Assembly: GCA_029931535.1 (NCBI GenBank)
Contig: JAQPZY010001473.1
Coordinates: forward strand, 124,001-188,000
Length of the DNA: 64,000 nucleotides
Direction of reading: 5' to 3'
Origin: Margaritifera margaritifera
Lineage: Eukaryota > Mollusca > Bivalvia > Unionida > Margaritiferidae
In this document: in pieces, positions 12,139 through 24,565 of the stretch
Layout of the letters: every line of letters begins with the position of its first letter
Position numbering within the stretch: the stretch's first letter is position 1
Position numbers and translations under genes: made by a program
Notes under the pieces: model-generated
Told to the model about the DNA's origin: nothing
Database searches by the model: none
Seen by the model: the letters and a program-made list of their open reading frames with translations, nothing else

Positions 12139-12142
12139 AAAG
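12139..12142. repeat. Target-site duplication AAAG (left) of element C
   Basis: AAAG precedes the TGTTAAG tip at 12143 and recurs at 21297-21300 after the ATAACA tip at 21296. The match supports the two distant LTRs being the ends of a single insertion, although 9.1 kb and another element lie between them. Confidence 0.85.
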
Positions 12143-12694
12143 TGTTAAGACTCAAGTCATAAAAATATGTAACAGAAAGAAAGTGAAAGCAACAATATAT
12201 GTAATATCAACAAGCAATGTATTTTTCTATAATACAAAGTGAAATTCCAAAGATACTTACAACATTATGAATCAAATCCCAAATAATCCTAAATGTCCTA
12301 ATCACAAGTCCAAGAATATAGAATATTCTGAATGAGTTCGAATAGCCCTGAATGCCCTGATATAACACAATGATGCAATCCAGAATGTCTTTGAGTAAGT
12401 TTACAAAGTCCAAAGTAATTTATTAATTCAAAAGTCAATGAGCACTTAGTAATTCCAATGAATGTTTAAATAAATAATTCCTCTAGAATGATATCTGAGT
12501 TCAATGGCACAATGTAAAATCTGATCACAAATGAATTCCCACATACTGATCTAAAACAAGAATAAAGGAATGAAGTTAATGCGTATCAAGTCTCTACTAT
12601 GTACCTATTTTTTAATGACCCACATCACAACAAGACATGAGTCATTCTGTGGAAAAAACCCAGCCTTATAGCAAATAAGACCGGCCTTGAACTC
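12143..12694 (-). repeat. 3' LTR of element C, 5'-truncated
   Basis: It aligns throughout with 20640-21185 (shared blocks such as CCAAATAATCCTAAATGTCC and GAGTTCAATGGCACA) but stops near 12694, where the RNase H coding of element B begins. About 100 bp corresponding to the LTR start is missing. The word TTGAACTC at the junction fits both sides, so the exact breakpoint is ambiguous by about 8 bp. Confidence 0.85.
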
Positions 12695-13094
12695 GAAAAC
12701 GATAAGGTTTTAGGGTCAATGCCCAACGCATCAATCGAGCGTTAGCGACCTTGGCCTTATTTAAATACAATAGGGGATGGTGGTCAGTTTCAAGAACAAA
12801 TTCTCTCCCAAAAGGATAAGGATGAAATTTGCCAATCCCTCACACTACAGCCAGACACTCTTTCTCGATTACGGAGTATTTTGTCTCCGTAGGCAGTAAT
12901 GTTCTGCTTGCATAGGTCATGGGCAACTTTATCATGTCTTGCTCCTGCAGCAAAACTGCTCCTAACCCAGTGTCAGAGGCGTCTGTTCTTAAAATGAACG
13001 ATTTGCTTATATCGGGTAGCATCAAGATAGGTGCACTGATCAGTTTTTCTTTGAGCATACAAAAAGCTTTTTCTTTTGATGGTCCCCATAACAC
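12695..13094 (-). pseudogene. Element B RNase H, truncated
   Basis: Reading leftward from 13094, the frame gives tether and RNase H blocks: a DASDTGLGAVLLQ metal-binding region, SVIEKECLAVV, then an in-frame TGA near 12840 where a Trp is expected, then ETDHHPLLYLNK and LMRWAL. It ends at the junction with the LTR of element C, before the final 'D..ADxLSR' block. The catalytic DAS aspartate is visible; the C-terminal catalytic block is lost. Confidence 0.85.
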
Positions 13095-14060
13095 TTTTTT
13101 TGGTTGCCCCTTCCTTGTAAAATCCGACTATGGAATAGCTATGGCTACAAAATTTGGTATAAACTTCCTATAGAATCCTGCCAAACCTAGTAATGAACGA
13201 ACCTGCGTCTTATTGTCTGATTTAAGTGAGTTTCTAATTGCTTCTACCTGCTCAGGAGGGGTTTTAATTGTCCTGATCCACTTACCATATGACCCAAACA
13301 TTCTAAATCTGTATATCCAATACTGCATTTAGTGGGCCTCACTGTGAGGTTCGCTTTGCGGAGTCTGTTGAACAGTTCCGACAAAACGGAAACGTGTTCG
13401 TGCCAAGTGTCTGTGTACACAAAAATGTCATCCATGTAGCTATCAATGCATAGCAAACCTTTTATCAATTTGCGCATCAAGCAACAACAAGAGGCACTGG
13501 CGCCTACCAAACCGAATGGCATCACCATAAATGGTACAATCTCTTTTGGGTCTCAAATGCCGTCAACGCACGGGACTCCTCACTGATGTGTACTTGCCAA
13601 TATCCCTAGAACAGATCCAATTTCAAAATTAATCGGTGGCCCAACAACTTCGCAAATAGACCCTCCATATTTGGCATTGGTTTTGCATCGAACACCGTGA
13701 CTTTGTTTAATTGACGGAAGTCAATGCAAAACGGTTTGTCACGTCCTTTTTCCTGACTAGGACTACTGAGAATAAATATGGCGAGTTAGATGATTCCATC
13801 ACCCCTAAGTAGAGCATTTTACTTACTTATTCGTCCACAGCCTCCCTTGCGTTAAAAGGTACCGGTTAGCCTTTAATTCTAATTGGCTCAGACGTATTCA
13901 ACTTAATTTTGTGTTCTACTAATGTTGTGCGACCTGGCCTGTAGGCGAATTCGTCAGAGTATTCTCCTAAGACCGCGTTGATGTGCTGACACTGAATTTT
14001 GGTAACTCCACACTCACATTCACTTGTTCTAGCGTTTCCTTCTCGATGCTCAAGGGACAT
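13095..14060 (-). pseudogene. Element B reverse transcriptase, frameshifted
   Basis: From 14060 leftward the N-terminal RT segment (GEYSDEFAYRPGRTTLVEH) is followed by frame-shifted blocks resembling RKKD..RFCIDFRQLNKVT and a KLDL..GYWQV block near 13600-13750. Then comes VMPFGLVGAS and the catalytic YMDD in 13528-13244 (SYMDDIFVYTDTW), then LGLAGFYRKFIPNF near 13150. YMDD is intact. At least three frame changes separate these pieces. RT lies downstream of integrase on the element's own strand. Confidence 0.88.
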
Positions 14061-14953
14061 TCAGTGGGAATTTCTGTTTCGGGGTCTACCAATAAGTCAT
14101 CCTCAATGACCGCCATAAAAACTACGTTCAGTATCCGCTTTCCTACATTGTCTATCAGTATCTCGACACATCGTTTAAGCGTATTAGCATGAAATACGGT
14201 CAACCTGCCATGCATATCGATCTTATAATCCATGTCGCTTTTAACCTCCTTAACCTCGTAGGGACCTTTCCATTGAACTAGCAACTTGTTCGTGCTAGTA
14301 GGAAGGAGTGCTAGCACCCAATCACCCACAACGAATTTTCTATTTCGAGCTCTGCGATTGTAGTACTTAGCATACTTACGCCCCGACTTCACAAGTTTGT
14401 CTTGTGCCATCTGACAAGTACTCTCAAGTTTCTCGCGCAAATCAAGCACGTGCTGGTAAGTGGTTTTTACTTCATCATTTGTGGCATCGCCTGTCCAAAG
14501 TTCATGTAGTATCCGCATGGGACCTCCAATTGCCCTACCATAAAACAATTCAAGGGGCGAAAACCCCAAACTTTCATGCTGCACTTCTCGATACGCAAAC
14601 AGAACCGCGTTCAAATAACGATCCCAGTCTCGCAGCTTTTCGGTGCACATTCGCTGTAACATCTGCTTCAGGATGCGATTAAATCTCTGGACCAGTCCAT
14701 TGCACATTGGATGGTATGGTGTAGTATTCAGCTGTCTGGTGGATAACAGCCTAGTAATCTCACTCATGAGGTCGGAAGTGAATTGGGGTCCACAATACGT
14801 AAGGATTGTTTCCGGCACCCCTACTGTGCAAAATATATCAACCAACGCTTCGGCCACACATTCCATTTCAATGGTCGGCAATGGTACGGCCTCGGGGTAT
14901 TTGGTTGCATAGTCTACCAGTGTATGAATGTACCGGTTCCTCCGATCAGTCAC
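13967..14953 (-). pseudogene. Element B integrase core and C-terminus, all catalytic residues replaced
   Basis: A 328-codon open stretch covers most of the integrase core, the GPY/F motif (WKGPYEV) and the C-terminal tail. The first catalytic site lies just before it at ~14970 (VNIVGQ, Asn for Asp). The second reads TYCGPQF near 14790 (Tyr for Asp). The third reads NGLVQRF near 14690 (Gln for Glu). The second-to-third spacing is still 35 residues. The frame is otherwise open over nearly 1 kb, unlike the frameshifted RT. As read, it would be catalytically dead. Confidence 0.85.
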
Positions 14954-14958
14954 AGGCT

Positions 14959-15870
14959 TTATTGGCCTACTATATTTACGGACACTCTCTTAAATGGTGT
15001 GTCTATTAAAGGCATCTGCCCCAGGGGAACTCGTGTGACCCTCTCCTTAGACACAGTCTTTTGGCACACGTCACAAGACTGACAAAAACGTGTGACGTCA
15101 CTATTAACACCAGGCCAGTAGAATTCAACTAACACCCTGCTGGTGGTCTTCATCGTGCCCAGGTGGCCCGCCATGCTAGACTCGTGCGCCACCCTAAGCA
15201 CTTTGGATCTATACTTCTCGGGAACAACCAGTTGCCAATATTTCCTACTGTCCCGTGTTGTAAATTCCATATAGATTAACCCATTTTTACGTACAAACTT
15301 TGAGCTGCCCCCTCCCTTGCGGTGTTTAATGGCGCCTGACGCGATTTTGTCCACCATTGATTTCACAGACTCGTCGCACTCTTGCTCGCGTATGAATTCG
15401 TCACGCGAGATTCCAGACACAGACTCGGGGACTTTCAATTTCTGAAACGCGTTTTTCTCTCGTCGCATTTGCGCTCGAGTTTCGACAGCTTGAACTAAAG
15501 ATACTCTAAAATCCACCATTGTTGGGAGAGGAGAGCCTTCGACATTAAATATCATCAGATTGTAAATAGGGTTATCCATACAGAGGGCGTCAACAGTTCC
15601 GGTTAAGAAAGGAGTATCGATCTCGATTCGTGCAACGGAGACGTGATCGATCATCTGATCAAGTTGCATACATGGGTATTCCAACTGGAGCATTTGGTGA
15701 TCTCTCACGAGACTGCGCTTAATAACCACTCCTGTACAACCAGTGTCACGTAATACAGCGACCTCTCGACCGTTAATGGTACCTCTCGCTATTGGTATCT
15801 GCGTTTCAGGTAAAATACACGTGCCAAGCGAATACCATGTTTCACTTGCACAGACCCCTCGGACTCGCAA
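14959..15870 (-). pseudogene. Element B protease and integrase zinc finger
   Basis: A 303-codon frame has an aspartic protease motif (AVLRDTGCTGVVIKRS) near 15745, a linker, and the integrase HHCC finger (VAHESSMAGHL...FCQSCDVCQ), ending at a stop just after the first catalytic block of the integrase. A one-base shift joins it to the 13967-14953 frame. Protease directly ahead of integrase confirms the Gmr1-type order independently of element A. Confidence 0.88.
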
Positions 15871-15889
15871 CCGCTACCCTCTATAGTCA

Positions 15890-16995
15890 CAGCTGCCTTG
15901 TGAATGGGTCCCTTCCTTTTAGGACACTTTGCTTGTGTGTGAACCCATTCATTACATGCATAACACTGTACACTCTGACGACCCATATCCTTACCCGACC
16001 TACCACTCGCCTCTGCTGATTTTACAGTTTCTCTAGGCATCTGCCCCTTAGACTGGTTTCCAGACTTATAATCTTTTGAAACCATGTTATGGGTTCCACC
16101 ATGAGCTTCGGCAAAGTAATCTGCCTACTTAGCCATGTCTTGTACGTTTGAAAAGATATTCTTCTTCAGAAACTAGTTCCCGACCAACTGTACCTAACAA
16201 TTGGTCTCTGAGCAAGACATCTGTTAACCCATCAAACGTTTTCTGCACTTTCCCGAATTCAATTCATCATTGGAAATAATTTGCTATTCTGACGATGTAC
16301 TGGACAGAAGGTTTCTTGCCTCTCGGGTTTGCTATACCTGAACTTGTTACGAAAACCCTGTTCAGTTAGTTCGTACATTTTCAGAAGTGCGTCCCTCAAA
16401 GTGTCATAATGAAGTGCATCATCCTTGGGGAGTCGCGAATATAAATCCAGCGCTTTACCTTTTAATTAAACACTGAGATGCAGAGCCCAATCATCTCATT
16501 TCCACTTCTGAACCTCTGCATATCGCTCAAATTGATGGAGATAACTTTCCATATTATCTTTTTCATCGTCAAAGGGTTGTAATTTGGGGCCTCTTAACTT
16601 GCTAGAGTCAGACTCACTTTCTCCTTTCTAGCTGTTAACAACTAAACCTGATTATCATAATCTCTCTGCTTATTTTTATCCTCTGCTTCCATGATCTCTA
16701 ACCTTGCCCACTTTTCTAATTCTACCCTTCTTTCCTCTGCTTCCCTTTCTGCTACCACCCTTTCCCTTTCTGCTTCCCTTTCTGCTACCACCCTTTCTCT
16801 TTCTGCTTCCCTTTCTAATTGTATCCTTTCCTGTTCAATTTGCTTTGCCAACTCCAATTTTGAGCTTTACGCTTCCCTTTCCCTGGTCCTTTCATCCCTC
16901 TCCCGGGCTTGCTCTTCCTCAACAAATTTTCTTAGATTCTCTCCCTCATATTCCAGTTGTTTACCCAAATCAACTAATTCTTTAAAAGATGACAT
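15890..16995 (-). pseudogene. gag: Element B gag with coiled coil and CCHC knuckle, broken
   Basis: The ATG at 16995-16993 (MSSFKELVDLGKQLEYEGE) leads into a Glu/Arg-rich coiled coil with imperfect repeats of the type AEREAERERVV (16860-16690). A stop lies near 16866 and several frame changes follow in the capsid-like part (blocks such as GCxEMIGLxxSV and RIANYFQ). Near 15960 there is a CCHC knuckle, CYACNEWVHTQAKC. The coiled-coil preamble resembles that of A and C in style, not in sequence. Confidence 0.8.
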
Positions 16996-17270
16996 GACTG
17001 GTAGCTGATAGGGTCACCTAGTTCAAACAGTTTATTTCTATACAATACGCCCTAACGGAGGTAAAATTTCTGCAATCAACCTTATACTCTCTATCAAGGC
17101 AACCAACAAATGGACATATATATGATGGACCACGCACCCAGAAAAGAATGGAAAACAAATACGCACCTACCTGTAAAGTTTTCTTGTCAGGAAGGTCACG
17201 ATCTATAATGCATGAACAATTTGCACATACTCTCACATATAAGATGACAGTAATTCACTTAATCCAAATA

Positions 17271-17286
17271 TCCCACATCTGACACC
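17271..17286 (-). promoter_or_regulatory. Primer binding site of element B, tRNA-Leu-like
   Basis: Two bases after the LTR end (minus strand) comes GGTGTCAGATGTGGGA. This resembles the complement of a tRNA-Leu 3' end (TGGTGTCAGAAGTGGGA) from memory, with a mismatch or two. Position next to the LTR is right for a primer site; the tRNA identity is a proposal. Confidence 0.55.
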
Positions 17287-17288
17287 GT

Positions 17289-18331
17289 TGTCACAAGATT
17301 GTAATGAATGTGTTTGGATTAAGTGAAAACACTGAACACAATGTATGTGAATGAAATGTTTATGATAATGAAGTACGAGATCCTACACCACAAATTACTG
17401 ATGCTTACTGATTACAGATATATCAATGAAAGAAAAAACAACAACACTTTTAAGACTCGAACTTGGAACACGATGTTCACCACTTCACATGTAGCGTTAG
17501 CATCCCCTCAGAGACAATTATGCTGGATTATATACATAAACAAAATATTGAAAGCAAAACTGGAGAACAACACTCCCTTAAATGCATACAAAAAAATCAC
17601 CTGATATTATCAAATAAACATTAAATTATGCTGACGTCATATAAAACTATTGAAACTTTGTATTCACCATAATGCGAATATGATTTCAATAAAATGAGCG
17701 GATGGTTCACGTAACCACATGTACTGTTTAAAATTCAACATGAATAGTTCAAGATTCAAGTTCACAGTTCGAAATTCAAATTCTTAGGACGAACACATCC
17801 TGGGTATGCTCCACTCTTTTTCCCAAACTTAACGGTTCGTAGGAGGGAGTTCCAGTAACTTCTAGACGGACTGCCGATACCTTCTGAATACCAAGGTGCC
17901 ATACACCACATCCGTATAGCTTTCTCTGATATTGGCTCACCAGTGCCACATTCCCCTAGCCATGTATCGTGTTGCTAGTTTGCCAACTATATCGCTTAGC
18001 TGCCACTTATGGTTGTAGTATACTGTCTGTAAAGTAGACACTGCCTGACAAGATCTCTGAATCACAACGAGCATATAGTACATACATCCTATGAATACTA
18101 CCACACAAAAATAACAAGTGCAAGACCCAGGGTTAAAGTACCCGCACACATCATGAAATATGTGTATCTCGCTGCGAGTGATCTACAGCGAGATGCAGCT
18201 ATTACTCGATGTCTCGTTAAAAAAAAGAATAACAAAAAAAAAAAAAAAACACTAGGTAACTTTGTACGCGCCCAAGATATATAATCATTCTCATATGATA
18301 TCAAACTATTTTTTCCCCTAATTTCGTGACA
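17289..18331 (-). repeat. 5' LTR of element B
   Basis: 1043 bp between TGTCACGA (minus-strand start at 18331) and TTGTGACA (end at 17289), giving matching 6-bp inverted tips. The outer edge abuts integrase coding of element C, and the inner edge abuts the primer site and gag. No second copy exists in the window because the 3' end of B is deleted, so LTR divergence cannot be read. Short open frames inside are not genes. Confidence 0.75.
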
Positions 18332-19368
18332 ACAACTCCTTTAACATATTTATGTGACAAAGTTGGTCTGTTTCCGCCTCCCAGGAGTATTAATGACATA
18401 ATTTTAAATCATTTACTTTCTTTTCAACGGTATAAGGACTATAGAATTTATCCCAAAGGGAATTTTGAAGTATGGGCAAAAGAGCCAGAACTTTATCACC
18501 GGACTGAAAACTCCTTTCCTGTGTATTTCTGTCATTGCTTAATTTCATCTTTGACTGAGTAGATTGAAAATTATCTCTTGCTACTTAAGAAGCCTTTGAC
18601 AAAGTATATTTTAAATCAGAGACATAGTCAAGAAGATTAATCTTTGAATCTTTAAAAGAAGTTTCTCTTTCAATAATTACAATGCTCCACTGACAGTATG
18701 TCCAAAAACCAGTTCAAAAGGGCTAAACCCAATGACTCTTGAACTGATTCCCTGACAACAAACAACAGCAAATGAACACCCTCATCCCAATCCTTTCCTG
18801 TATCAAAACAATATGATCGAATCATATTCTTCAAAGTTTGATGAAATCTTTCTAAAGCCCTTTGACTTTCATGGTGATAGGCAGAAGATTTAAACTGTTG
18901 GATGCCTAATTCATGCATAACTTGTTGGAAATTTCCAGACATACAATTTTACCCTTGATCAGACTGGACAGATTTGGGAAGGCCAACAAGTGTAAAAACT
19001 GTTGCTAAGCTTTTACAATGGTTTTAGTTTTAATATTTTTGAAAGGAATTGCCTCTGGAAATCTTGTGAACGTAAACATTATGGTCAACAAGTATTGGTT
19101 GCATGACTTGGTCTTAGGAAGGGACCGACACAATCTACCATTATTCTGCTAAATGGTTCGTCAAATACAGGAATATGTTGCAGATGAGCCTTATGTATCT
19201 TCTGATTGGGTTTTCCTACCATTTGACAAGTGTGATAAGATCTATAGTATTTGGAAACGTCACTGTTAAGTTTCGGCCAACAAAAAAATGATTCAAGATC
19301 TTGTGATAAGTCTTATTGACTCCTAAATGACCAGCGAAGGGGGTTTCATGGGCTAAACTAAGAATATC
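18332..19368 (-). pseudogene. Element C integrase, broken
   Basis: On the minus strand, from ~19368: the HHCC finger (LAHETPFAGHLGVNKTYHKI), then core pieces in shifting frames (including 18942-18670 with QQFKSSAYHHESQRALERFH), then a GPY-region tail ending CHINMLKE at ~18335 where element B inserted. It parallels the integrase of element A closely. Stops and frameshifts throughout make it non-functional. Confidence 0.85.
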
Positions 19369-20491
19369 CTGCTGAGAGGTAGACTTACTGACAAATGAAA
19401 CTTTGTGAGTAAAGGAATAATCATCCGCCATGCGAGCAGCATGCTCCAACGTTTCCACTTTCTGCTCGCCAAGATAGGTCTTGTCATCGCTATGGATGCA
19501 CTTCTTGAACTCTTCAATTAATACGAGCTGTCTGAGGTTATCATAATCTTTATCAACAATCTTGGATGAGCACCACCTATCAAACAGTTGTTCTTTTTCC
19601 CTTGCAAATTCGACATGGGTTTGTCCAGTTTCTTTTCTACAATTCCTAAACCCCTGTCTGTATGCCTCAGGTACCAACTAATAACCCTTAAAGATGTACT
19701 CCTTAACCACATCATAATCAGCACTTTGTTGTACCGACAGTGAAGTGAAGACTTCTTGTGCCTTGCCAATAAGTACACTTTGTCGTAACAAAATCCAATG
19801 CCCTCTAGGCCATTTCAAGTTTTCATCAATTTTCTAAAAGTGAAGAAAGTGTTTATCTACTTCTTTTTCCTGAAAAGGGGATACAAACCTAAAAAACTTG
19901 GTAACATCAAAACCTGAACTTGCGTGTAAAGAGCGGAGAGTGCTCTGTCAGTTCTAATTCTTTTAATTTATATTGCATTTACCTTTCTTCTCGGTCTCTC
20001 TGCATCTGCATTTATATTTCCCTCTCCTCTTTCTATCTCTACTTCTCTTCTTTCCCTCTCTAAATCTGTCTCTACTCTTTCTCTGTCTTCATCTGTTTCT
20101 ACTCTCTCTCTCTTTCTACTTCTCCTCTTTCTCTCTCTCTCTCCAACTACCTCTGTATTTCCTTCTCTTTTTGCATTGCCTGCATTTCGTTCTGAAGCTA
20201 AAGTTTTCTTAATTATAATTACATCTGGGTGTTTATTTATAGCTGTAATTCCCTTATTTTTCAATCAAAACCAGATACAGACTTATCAATCAAACCTAAA
20301 GCCCTATCATACAGTTTTCCCTTTCCCACCAAATACGGAATTAAGATATTCTTTATCTCTTGCTTTTTCAAAGACGCTTGCGCTTCAGAAGTTTCATAAT
20401 GTCTGGCAAACTCAAGCAACTCGTCTTTTTTCATAGACTCTAACCCTACCTGGGTAGGGCTTGAAACAAAGTTCTCAGCTTTAGATGACAC
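19369..20491 (-). pseudogene. gag: Element C gag, frame-broken, knuckle and protease deleted
   Basis: The ATG at 20491 starts an N-terminal domain (MSSKAENFVSSPTQVGLESM onward, to ~20262) missing from element A. A frame change leads to a Glu/Arg-rich coiled coil (20200-19970), then a broken capsid-like domain and an open stretch 19677-19376 matching Gag of A. At ~19370 the sequence jumps from SKSTSQQ of gag straight to DILSLAHETP of the integrase finger, so about 1.1 kb present in A (CCHC knuckle, protease, linker) is absent. A CAG shared by both sides fits a short-homology deletion. Confidence 0.85.
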
Positions 20492-20612
20492 TGTGGATGC
20501 TTCATGGTTCCACTAAAGAAGTCTCAAATGGGTGAAATAAAAATCTTTACCAGGGACAATGAAAATTCCGACACAAAATCAATATAAATTGTAATTTAAA
20601 GAAATTCACATA

Positions 20613-20628
20613 CCGGACGAGCCCCCCA
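20613..20628 (-). promoter_or_regulatory. Primer binding site of element C, tRNA-Pro-like
   Basis: Four bases after the 5' LTR end (minus strand) comes TGGGGGGCTCGTCCGG. It matches the well-known tRNA-Pro type primer site TGGGGGCTCGTCCGG except for one extra G. Element A has lost the corresponding stretch. Confidence 0.7.
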
Positions 20629-20632
20629 TTTG

Positions 20633-21296
20633 TGTTACGAATCTATTTCTTGAAAATATGTAACAGAAAGAAAGTGAAACCAATAATGTATGTTATATGA
20701 ACAAGCAATTTATTTCCCTATAATACAAAATGAAATTCAAAAGATACTGGCAATATTATGAATCAAATCCCAAATAATCCTAAATGTCCTTATCACTAGT
20801 CCAAGAATATAGAATATTCCGAATTAGTTCCAATAGTCTTGAATGTCCTGATATACCACAATGATACAATCCAAAATGTCTTTGAATGAGTTCACACAAG
20901 TCCAAAGTAATGTACTAATTCAAAAGTCAATGAGCTCTTAGTAATTCCAATGAATGTTTTAATAAATAATTCCTCTAGAATGATATCTGAGTTCAATGGC
21001 ACAGTGTAAAATCTGATCACAAATGGATTCCCACAGATTGATCTAAAACAGGAATGAAGATAATGCGTACCAAGTCTCTATTATATATCCATTTTCTAAT
21101 GACCCACATCATAACAGAACGTGAGTCGTTCTATGGAAAAAAAAAACAACAGTCTTATAGCAAAAAATACCGGCCTTGAACTCAAATGCTGGTCAACATC
21201 CTTTTGAGAAGTAACCGTATTTTAAAGTACAAATAAGTGCAACCTTATTATAATGGACAAAGTTAATCACACATTATAGATTCAATATACATAACA
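20633..21296 (-). repeat. 5' LTR of element C
   Basis: 664 bp, minus-strand TGTTATG (start at 21296) to CGTAACA (end at 20633), followed outward by the AAAG TSD at 21297-21300. It matches the truncated copy at 12143-12694 and, more distantly, the split solo LTR at 25085-29326. Visible differences from 12143-12694 are numerous, so this insertion is much older than element A. Confidence 0.9.
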
Positions 21297-21300
21297 AAAG

Positions 21301-22615
21301 AAACTCAGATATTTGAAATGGTAAGATTTTCAGTACAAAACAATGCATCAAAATTTAGTTACAAACTCAACGTTATCGCAATTGAAAAAAATAATAATTT
21401 AAAATTAAAATAGCATATACCTTGTTGATTTGATTTCAATACTTGCGAAATATTTCGTGTATAGAAAGAAATTTTATAACCATCATCTAAGATTAGAATC
21501 ATTCCAAGCAACATTAACTAGATTGATTGAAGTTGACACAATAGCTCTGTAGATGAATTTTAAGATAAATTATCCTTTCTTTTTTTTTACAATTTCTGTA
21601 TAATTTAGATTATTTGTTCTGTAGCTATCATTTTTCTTCTAGTCCAAAACAATGTTCTCATTTCTTATATCTTATTATGAAATCAGTCTTTTATTTATTT
21701 ATTGAAAAATTGAAATAATAGACAACAGTTCTCTAATAATACTCTTCACCGTTTCTTCTTTCTTTCTCATCATTTTTCTGGCCACTCATTTTGTTTAAAA
21801 AAAATTATTATTATTTATATGAAATAACTGTTACTCCTATCCACTTTATGACTTGGATTATATTTATACTGTTTGCATATGTCATTGATATTATTAGACT
21901 AAGCTAGGTAGAATCAATGGATTTAGTGTTGATGTTTCTAATATTAATGTATGAAGTGCTTGTGTAGCATTAAATATTATCTGTATACAGAAAAGATTAT
22001 CGTACGTCAGTTATAAGTAAGGTGACTAATGTTCTTCATCCTTTTTTAAGTCTTAACAACCGAATTAGGTAGAAATGAAACAAGGTATTACCTAGTTCCC
22101 GTAAATATATTCACTCACCGTCATTCTGAATCCAGAAACGTTTTGGAATGTAAGCAATCATATGTATGGCTAGTATTTGAGCTAAACACATTCTTTATTT
22201 CCTTCAGTTGCATTCCAATTTATTCCAAACTTGCTTGCATGACTTTTATAAGAAATAATATCCAAAAAAGTCTTCTTCTACATATAGGTTCGACAACAAA
22301 AGAGAGACAGACGGAAGTATAAAAACGTACTTATTAAATAAAGAAGTAAAGATACCTACCGTAACGTTGGATGTATTGTTTTGCCATAACTGGGTATCAC
22401 GAGAACAGTAGAGCTAACTTCGTTCTCCTGAGTGTGGTATCTGTGGTGTGTATGGCTATCTTGAAGGTGTAGGTTATCAGTTTATATAATCTCCAGTATG
22501 ATTTGTCCTTAGAATTCATTCAGGAGGTCAATTCAGTTCAAATCAGTTCAAATCAATTAAAATGATGTCATGTCAGTCATATCAATTCTTTATTCCCTGT
22601 AAATGTTAACATAAT
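21301..22615. other. AT-rich sequence without recognisable gene
   Basis: I see no gene, transposon end or organised repeat. If the L1-like relic cut by element C continues here, it is too degraded to recognise. Confidence 0.4.
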
Positions 22616-22619
22616 ATAA

Positions 22620-24299
<1,680 letters not shown>

Positions 24300-24565
24300 A
24301 CTAACGAAAAGGGTAGGACTGCTAATACATGCACAAGCATACTATCATCCCTAAAAGGGTAGGAGTGCTATAACATACACACACATCCGTGTAAAGGGTA
24401 GGAGTGCTTACATACATACACACAAGCATCCATGAAAAGAAAGGAGTGCTTTCACATACAGACAAACATCAATGAAAAAAGTAGGAGCGCTTACACACAT
24501 ACACACAAACATATTTATATACTATCATACAAAAGAGAGTGGGAGTGCTTACATCACACACAATG
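24300..24565. repeat. Minisatellite, six diverged ~45-55-bp units
   Basis: A block of the type AAAGGGTAGGAGTGCT, each followed by a CA-rich spacer, begins at about 24306, 24351, 24396, 24436, 24477 and 24533. Unit length varies with the spacer. No function is visible. Confidence 0.7.

Larger units (their letters stand above)
12695..18331 (-). mobile_element. Element B: second Gmr1-order gypsy element nested in C, 3'-truncated
   Basis: On the minus strand it has a 5' LTR (18331-17289) with perfect TGTCAC...GTGACA tips, a tRNA-Leu-like primer binding site, gag with coiled coil, CCHC knuckle, protease, integrase, RT and RNase H. RNase H is cut off at ~12695, and the end of pol plus the 3' LTR are absent. 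The proteins differ clearly from those of A and C, so this is a different family with the same integrase-before-RT order. Frameshifts and stops occur in gag, RT and RNase H. Confidence 0.88.
12143..21296 (-). mobile_element. Element C: Gmr1-like gypsy element, interrupted by element B and deleted
   Basis: On the minus strand it reads 5' LTR (21296-20633), primer binding site, gag, and integrase down to ~18332. There element B interrupts it. After B comes only a truncated 3' LTR (12694-12143). The rest of its integrase tail, RT, RNase H, polypurine tract and ~100 bp of the 3' LTR are missing. The zinc knuckle and protease are also missing, through a separate internal deletion near 19370. Its Gag is close to that of element A (for example AYELVPEAYRQ versus VPEAYRQGF, and GQTHVEFAR in both), so A and C are one family. 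Confidence 0.88.

Noticed and set aside
17323..17604. 93-codon frame
   Set aside because: It lies inside the 5' LTR of element B and shows no domain.
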